This document shows, piece after piece, positions 34,411 through 38,787 of a stretch of DNA of 38,787 bases (positions are counted from its first letter, which is position 1; every line of letters begins with the position of its first letter). Origin of the DNA: Pedobacter sp. ASV17 (GTDB taxonomy: Bacteria > Bacteroidota > Bacteroidia > Sphingobacteriales > Sphingobacteriaceae). The position numbers were made by a program, and so were the translations under genes. The stretch covers positions 1 through 38,787 of the forward strand of contig NZ_JAELTX010000046.1 in NCBI RefSeq assembly GCF_016429065.1, read 5' to 3'. The notes under the pieces are model-generated. The model worked only from the letters and a program-made list of their open reading frames with translations, was not told where the DNA came from and did not search any database.

Positions 34411-35058
34411 ATGTATAAAATATTGCTATTTCCTTTCTTGCTTTTCTTTTTTCATTATTCGGCTAATGCTCAAGCCGACTGGACTTTAAAAAGAACCCAT
34501 GACGGTATAAATATCTATACCAAAACAGTTTCTTCCACTGGCTTAAAGGGTATAAAAGTCAAATGTAGTTTGCCTGCCAAGCTTTCGCAAATGGTGGCCT
34601 TAATTATGGATGTTGATGCGGGCGAAGAGTGGGTTTACGGCACCAAATCAAGTACCTTGCTTAAAAAAGTTTCCCCTTCAGAATTGTATTATTATTCAGA
34701 AGTTGATATTCCTTGGCCGTTGAGTAACAGAGATTTTATTGCTCACCTGATTGTTAGCCAAGATCCTCGAACAAAAGTAGTGACCATTAACGGGCCTACC
34801 GAAGCTAATTATTTACCTGTGAAGAAAAACATCGTGCGGGTAAATCATTCCAATGGCAAATGGGTTTTAACGCCCACAAAAAATAATTCTATACAAATAG
34901 AATATACCTTGGAAGTGGATCCTGGTGGAACAATTCCTGTTTGGTTAGTGAATCTTTTTGCCACTAGTGGCCCCACAGAAACTTTCAAAAAAATGAAAGC
35001 CCAAATTCAAAAATCTCAGTATGTAAATGCCAATCTGAGTTTTATTGAGAACGATTAG
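34411..35058 (+). CDS. Secreted START-domain (StAR-related lipid transfer) protein
   Basis: This 215-aa protein has a signal peptide (MYKILLFPFLLFFFHYSANA) and then one START domain: ADWTLKRTHDGINIYTKTV at the beginning, a Val-Gly-Glu-Glu-Trp motif (DVDAGEEWVYGTKSSTLLKK), DIPWPLSNRDFIAHL, the hallmark of START folds, and a closing helix GPTETFKKMKAQIQK. These domains bind a lipid or other hydrophobic molecule in a deep pocket. Here it would act in the periplasm; its ligand is unknown. It belongs to the tsaD cluster by spacing (17 bp). Similar secreted START proteins are common in Bacteroidota. Confidence 0.87.
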   Translation: MYKILLFPFLLFFFHYSANAQADWTLKRTHDGINIYTKTVSSTGLKGIKVKCSLPAKLSQMVALIMDVDAGEEWVYGTKSSTLLKKVSPSELYYYSEVDIPWPLSNRDFIAHLIVSQDPRTKVVTINGPTEANYLPVKKNIVRVNHSNGKWVLTPTKNNSIQIEYTLEVDPGGTIPVWLVNLFATSGPTETFKKMKAQIQKSQYVNANLSFIEND

Positions 35059-35125
35059 TTAAAGCTCCCTAGATTGTTTTCTCGAAAAATCCAAACAGAC
35101 TGCTTGCAATAACATTTGTGTTGCC

Positions 35126-35282
35126 GTCATTGTGAGGAGGAACGACAGCTAGCTCCGACCCATTCGGAGAAGCAATCTCATTCCTAGACAAGCTAGATAA
35201 ATATTCATCAAATTACTTCGGTATATTGTTTTAAGATTGCTTTCCCAAACTTCGGTACAAGCCCTACTTCGCAATGATGCAC
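35126..35282. repeat. Interspersed palindromic repeat, REP/MITE-like
   Basis: The stretch begins with GTCATTGTGAGGAGGAACGA and ends with CTTCGCAATGATGCAC; the ends are imperfect inverted copies. Inside, GAAGCAATCT (near 35168) and AGATTGCTTT (near 35234) are inverted again. This arrangement matches a class of mobile-looking noncoding repeats scattered in Sphingobacteriaceae genomes. No frame is present. Confidence 0.65.
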
Positions 35283-35324
35283 ATATTTTTGTTCTTGCTA
35301 TAGTTTAATCAATCATTGCTCAAT

Positions 35325-35360
35325 AAAAAAGGCCATCATTAATTAAAATGATGACCTTTT
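35325..35360 (-). terminator. Rho-independent terminator of recA
   Basis: Arms 35327-35340 and 35347-35360 pair over 14 bp in minus-strand RNA with one U-G pair, loop of six, followed by a T-run. It begins about 20 bp after the recA stop. It may also work for the START gene from the other side. Confidence 0.8.
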
Positions 35361-35379
35361 ATTTATGTTTTAATAACGT

Positions 35380-36393
35380 CTAGTTATTGTCTTCCAAGTG
35401 TTCGCCAGTTACTTCTTCTCTAATACGAGCTTCTATTTCATCAGCTAATTCAGGGTTATCCAATAATAACTGTTTAACCGCATCTCTACCTTGTCCTAAT
35501 TTAGTATCACCATAAGAGAACCAAGAACCTGCTTTTTTCACGATACCGAAATCTACACCAAGGTCAATGATTTCACCAGTTTTAGAAATACCCTCTCCAA
35601 ACATGATGTCAAATTCTGCCAAACGGAAAGGAGGGGCAACTTTATTTTTAACGATTTTTACTTTTACACGGTTACCAGAAACCTCATCAGAATCTTTAAT
35701 TTGAGAAGTTCTACGGATATCTAAACGTACAGAAGCATAAAATTTCAAGGCATTACCACCAGTAGTCGTCTCAGGATTACCAAACATCACCCCAATCTTT
35801 TCACGTAACTGGTTGATGAAAATACAGCAGCATCCTGTTTTAGCAATCGTTCCAGTCAATTTACGTAAGGCTTGACTCATTAAACGAGCCTGTAAGCCCA
35901 TTCTGCTATCACCCATTTCGCCTTCAATCTCTGCCTTAGGAACCAATGCAGCAACCGAGTCAATCACAATTACATCAATAGCCCCAGAACGGATCAAGTT
36001 ATCCGCAATTTCCAAAGCTTGCTCGCCATTGTCGGGTTGCGAAATCAATAGGTTATCAGTATCTACACCTAATTTTTTAGCATAAAATTTATCGAAGGCG
36101 TGCTCTGCATCAATAATAGCGGCAATACCACCTTTTTTCTGAGCTTCAGCAATAATATGCGTAGCTAAAGTAGTCTTACCAGAAGACTCAGGGCCATATA
36201 TTTCAATAATACGACCTTTAGGAACACCACCTACACCTAAAGCAATATCCAAACTGATAGAGCCTGTTGAGATAGTTTCCATACTTTCTACGGCTTGGTC
36301 ACCAAGTTTCATGATAGAACCTTTACCGTATGATTTTTCAAGTTTATCTAAAGTAAGCTGTAATGCTTTTAGTTTGTCTGTGTTTGGATTCAT
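35380..36393 (-). CDS. recA: Recombinase RecA
   Basis: This 337-aa cytosolic ATPase forms filaments on single-stranded DNA, pairs homologous strands and triggers the SOS response. The core is complete: [16 protein letters not shown], Walker [12 protein letters not shown] (about residues 66-76), Walker [21 protein letters not shown] (about 140-160), loop L1/L2 region with [10 protein letters not shown] and [20 protein letters not shown], then [17 protein letters not shown]. Length is normal for Bacteroidota, with a short acidic tail [15 protein letters not shown] at 36393 is the usual start. It lies as a single gene with a terminator; nth is upstream in the same direction, 135 bp away. No LexA box is recognised in the upstream gap. 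Confidence 0.98.
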   Translation of the reverse strand: MNPNTDKLKALQLTLDKLEKSYGKGSIMKLGDQAVESMETISTGSISLDIALGVGGVPKGRIIEIYGPESSGKTTLATHIIAEAQKKGGIAAIIDAEHAFDKFYAKKLGVDTDNLLISQPDNGEQALEIADNLIRSGAIDVIVIDSVAALVPKAEIEGEMGDSRMGLQARLMSQALRKLTGTIAKTGCCCIFINQLREKIGVMFGNPETTTGGNALKFYASVRLDIRRTSQIKDSDEVSGNRVKVKIVKNKVAPPFRLAEFDIMFGEGISKTGEIIDLGVDFGIVKKAGSWFSYGDTKLGQGRDAVKQLLLDNPELADEIEARIREEVTGEHLEDNN

Positions 36394-36528
36394 GTCTTTT
36401 AAATTGAGGGAATAAATATACTAATACGTTTCGGCAAATACTTAAATTACGTTTGACTAATAATTTTAGCAAACATATCGAAATGTTTTAATTAAATGCA
36501 AATAAATTTATAAATATTTTTTTGTTGG

Positions 36529-37188
36529 CTAATTTTTGCTCACTTTTTTAGCTTTTTGTAGCTTCTCGTAATATTGGCAAAAATAGGTGAGTTCGCAAAC
36601 ATCACATTTAGGGCTACGAGCTACACAAATATATCTGCCGTGCAAAATTAACCAGTGGTGCGCTACCGCAATGGTATGTTCTGGCAAGTTTTTAACCAAA
36701 TCCTTCTCCACGGCCAAAGGCGTTTTTCCCTTGGTAAGCCCTAAACGGTTGGCTACCCTAAATACATGGGTATCTACCGCCATCGCAGGTGCATCATAAA
36801 CCACTGAGGCAATTACATTAGCCGTTTTGCGACCCACTCCAGGCATTTTTTGCAATTGGTTAACGTCCGAAGGTACTTCATTGTTAAAATCGTTGATTAG
36901 CATATTGGCCATACCCACCAAATGTTTGGCCTTGTTGTTAGGATAGCTCACACTTCTAATGTAGTCAAACACAATGTCGGGCGTGGTTTCAGCAAGTGCC
37001 TTAGCATTAGGAAACCTTTGGAAAAGTGCAGGTGTTACCTGATTGATCCGCTTATCCGTACACTGTGCCGATAAAATTACAGCCACCAATAATTGGTAGG
37101 GATTGTTGTAATGCAGTTCTGTTTCGGCATGTGGTTGCTTGGTCGAAAAATGCTCCACAAAATGCTGGTAACGTTCTTTTTTTAGCAT
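36529..37188 (-). CDS. nth: Endonuclease III
   Basis: This 219-aa protein is a DNA glycosylase/AP lyase of base excision repair that removes oxidised pyrimidines. The helix-hairpin-helix LQKMPGVGRKTANVIASVVY holds the catalytic Lys, and the next part AVDTHVFRVANRLGL the catalytic Asp. The iron-sulfur cluster ligands are in CVARSPKCDVCELTYFC (spacing C-x6-C-x2-C-x5-C) near the end. The ATG at 37188 (MLKKERYQHFVEHF) is chosen; a TTG two codons upstream is less likely. It is 135 bp upstream of recA in the same direction, but both appear to have their own signals. Length is normal. Confidence 0.95.
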   Translation of the reverse strand: MLKKERYQHFVEHFSTKQPHAETELHYNNPYQLLVAVILSAQCTDKRINQVTPALFQRFPNAKALAETTPDIVFDYIRSVSYPNNKAKHLVGMANMLINDFNNEVPSDVNQLQKMPGVGRKTANVIASVVYDAPAMAVDTHVFRVANRLGLTKGKTPLAVEKDLVKNLPEHTIAVAHHWLILHGRYICVARSPKCDVCELTYFCQYYEKLQKAKKVSKN

Positions 37189-37194
37189 GAACAA

Positions 37195-37678
37195 AATTAC
37201 GATTTAGGAATCAAGATTTACGATTCGTCTTCGCGTTCTTTGCGTAACTTTTTAATTCTTTGCGTTGAAAAAATAACCGCAAAGGTTTTTGGTAAGTATT
37301 CGCAAAGACCGCAAAGTGGGGTATGACCAAGATTAAACTTACTTAACATCCATAAATGGAGGCTCCCTATTAATATTTTGTTTGAAAATGTTTGCACAGT
37401 ATCCTATCGGTAACAGTAGTCCCGTTTTACACTATAGCCCTCGTTCCTCGGGGCTGCCGTTCCAACCAGGTTTAATTAACAAGAAACGGTGTACAAAACT
37501 TCGCGTTCTTTGCGTAACTCTTTAAATCTTTGCGTTAAAAAAAATAATCGCAAAGGTTTTTGGTAAGTATTCGCAAAGTATAAATGCCCCATATAAACTC
37601 GTAACCGATAACTCTCAACCCATAACTCGTAACCCGCAACCCATTACTAATACCCATAAAAATCCTAACTTTACAGCA
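37195..37678. repeat. Intergenic block of nested noncoding repeats
   Basis: A unit of about 79 bp beginning CTTCGCGTTCTTTGCGTAAC and ending GTAAGTATTCGCAAAG occurs at 37229-37307 and again at 37499-37578 with few changes. Each unit can fold, because TTTGCG runs face CGCAAAG runs. Between them, 37410-37498 has loose inverted ends (CGTTTTACAC and GTGTACAAAAC). After the second unit, 37597-37660 is a degenerate tandem of CATAACT/CGTAACC words. There is no gene; the mtgA promoter is at its right end (TAACTTTA at 37666-37673). Confidence 0.8.
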
Positions 37679-38404
37679 ATGGCTCGTAAATCAACAAAAC
37701 AAAAAGGAAAGAAGTCCCTATTTAAGCGTATAGCTATTATAGCGGGCAAGGTGCTACTATGGTTCTTTATCTTCTCTATAATTTGGGTAGTCGCGTACCG
37801 ATTTATCAATCCGCCCATTACCTTTTTGATGGTACAGCGTAACTGGGAGCGTAAAGCAGCTGAAAAGCCTGCTAAAATCAAAAATGAATGGGTGAAGTTT
37901 GAAGACATTTCAGACAATATGAAGCGTGCCGCTGTATCGGCCGAAGACCAACTTTTCTTAAAGCACATGGGGTTTGATATAAAGGCCATTGAAAAAGCCT
38001 ATGAGAGCAATCTCAAAAAAGGCGATAAAAAAATCAAAGGTGGAAGTACCATTTCACAGCAAACGGCCAAAAATGTGTTTTTATGGCCAGGGAGGTCTTA
38101 TGTTAGAAAAATTTTCGAGGCCTACTTTACTTTGTTAATAGAAGTGTTTTGGAGCAAGGAAAGAATTTTGGAAGTGTATTTAAACGTGATTGAAATGGGT
38201 GATGGTATTTATGGAGCCGAAGCTGCTTCCCAAAAATACTACGGACATTCCTGCAAAAAAATGAGTCGTTCTGAGGCAGCATTGTTAGCCGCATGCTTCC
38301 CAAATCCATTACGCTGGACTCCGAATAAAGCCACCCCATACATTAAACATAGGCAATACCTCATCATGAGAAACATGCGTAGGCTAGGACCTTTGGATTT
38401 TTAA
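37679..38404 (+). CDS. mtgA: Monofunctional biosynthetic peptidoglycan transglycosylase
   Basis: This 241-aa inner-membrane enzyme polymerises lipid II into glycan strands in the periplasm. A basic N-terminus (MARKSTKQKGKKSLFKR) is followed by a membrane anchor (VLLWFFIFSIIWVVAYRFI) and a GT51 domain. Motif 1 is AEDQLFLKHMGFD with the catalytic Glu; motif 2 is KKIKGGSTISQQTAKNVFLW; motif 3 is KERILEVYLNVIEMGDGIYG with the second Glu; ALLAACFPNPLRW follows. No transpeptidase domain is present, so it is MtgA, not a bifunctional PBP1. The -7-like box at 37666 lies so close to the ATG that the mRNA would be nearly leaderless. Confidence 0.95.
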   Translation: MARKSTKQKGKKSLFKRIAIIAGKVLLWFFIFSIIWVVAYRFINPPITFLMVQRNWERKAAEKPAKIKNEWVKFEDISDNMKRAAVSAEDQLFLKHMGFDIKAIEKAYESNLKKGDKKIKGGSTISQQTAKNVFLWPGRSYVRKIFEAYFTLLIEVFWSKERILEVYLNVIEMGDGIYGAEAASQKYYGHSCKKMSRSEAALLAACFPNPLRWTPNKATPYIKHRQYLIMRNMRRLGPLDF

Positions 38405-38419
38405 ACACGATTATCGTTT

Positions 38420-38466
38420 GTCATGCTGAGTTTCCCGAATGATCGGAACAAATTGTCGAAGCATCT
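38420..38466. repeat. Short interspersed repeat, GTCATGCTGAG...TCGAAGCATCT type
   Basis: The pair GTCATGCTGAG (38420) and GTCGAAGCATCT (38455-38466) is a familiar Bacteroidota intergenic repeat: the two halves are near inverted copies around AGCAT/ATGCT. It lies between the convergent mtgA and response regulator genes and may act as a transcription stop for both. Confidence 0.55.
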
Positions 38467-38475
38467 GTACAACCG

Positions 38476-38787
38476 CTAAAACAACTTATTCTCCAAAGCA
38501 AACTGTAGCAGTCCAGTTTTTTTATCAACCTTAAGCTTGTAGATCATATTTTTTCGGTGGGTGTCAACCGTGAACATGCTAATGAAAAGCTTCTTAGCTA
38601 TTTCCTGTGAAGTATAGTTTTGTGCAATTAACTTTAAAATTTCCAACTCCCGATAAGTCAATTTATGCTTCTTTAAAAAGATATCCGTCGCATTAAAGTT
38701 ATTACTCGTTTCTTGAAGAGGTTTGGTTGTTGCAAAATAGGTCTTCCCCCTGGCTACATCCCTAATCACTTTAAACAATAGGTCTGT
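38476..38787 (-). CDS. LuxR/NarL-type response regulator, C-terminal part (cut by window end)
   Basis: The frame runs off the right edge; about 103 residues are visible. They carry the end of a receiver domain or linker (LLFKVIRDVARGKTYFATT, as in NarL-type regulators) and a full LuxR-type HTH: LTYRELEILKLIAQNYTSQE, then IAKKLFISMFTVDTHRKNMI with the recognition helix, and YKLKVDKKTGLLQFALENKL. It binds DNA in the cytosol, probably after phosphorylation by a sensor kinase outside the window. It converges with mtgA. The start is not visible. Confidence 0.88.
   Translation of the reverse strand, partial: TDLLFKVIRDVARGKTYFATTKPLQETSNNFNATDIFLKKHKLTYRELEILKLIAQNYTSQEIAKKLFISMFTVDTHRKNMIYKLKVDKKTGLLQFALENKLF

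Overview
The window is a chromosomal segment from a Bacteroidota bacterium, most likely a Sphingobacteriaceae relative of Pedobacter. The housekeeping proteins (RecA, TsaD, RibBA, MtgA, Nth, a LptF/LptG permease, a long TamB-like protein) have that flavour. Several gene starts are preceded by the Bacteroidota -7 promoter box TAnnTTTG instead of a Shine-Dalgarno-led layout. The genus is inference; no rRNA is present.

Region 1 (1-10.2 kb) is ordinary accessory chromosome. It holds two secreted or unknown proteins, a DUF2200 protein followed by an AraC-type regulator, a secreted S41 peptidase convergent with a class C beta-lactamase-like serine hydrolase, a lipoprotein amidohydrolase paired with an outer-membrane transporter-like protein, a membrane acyltransferase and a small zinc-ribbon protein.

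Region 2 (10,276-24,551) is a 14.2 kb genomic island inserted at the 3' end of a tRNA-Met(CAT) gene. Both ends carry the same perfect 48-bp direct repeat, made of the last 14 nt of the tRNA plus its rho-independent terminator. Next to the intact tRNA lies a decayed serine integrase (premature stop, two frameshifts, truncated, catalytic serine lost). The cargo is one tightly coupled minus-strand operon of five large genes: a 5-cytosine DNA methyltransferase (DrmMII type), a NERD-nuclease/UvrD-like helicase fusion, an 822-aa protein in the place of DrmE, a DrmA-type SF2 helicase and a DrmB-type DUF1998 protein. This is a DISARM-like anti-phage locus of class 2 layout, but no gene carries a visible phospholipase-D motif (DrmC); a NERD nuclease-helicase is present instead. 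It is the most interesting part of the window.

Region 3 (24.5-38.8 kb) is core genome: tRNA-Met, a START-like protein, a LptF/LptG permease, ribBA, a TamB-like giant divergent from tsaD with start codons that touch, a small membrane protein, a START-domain protein, recA, nth, mtgA and a partial LuxR-type response regulator. Its intergenic spaces hold a 180-bp tandem duplication and several interspersed palindromic repeats typical of Bacteroidota chromosomes.

How the island likely works (inference from DISARM knowledge): the methyltransferase marks host DNA; the DrmA/DrmB helicase complex, with the DrmE-like and NERD-helicase proteins, restricts unmarked incoming phage DNA. The tRNA terminator copy carried by the left attachment site sits just after drmB and would end the operon transcript.
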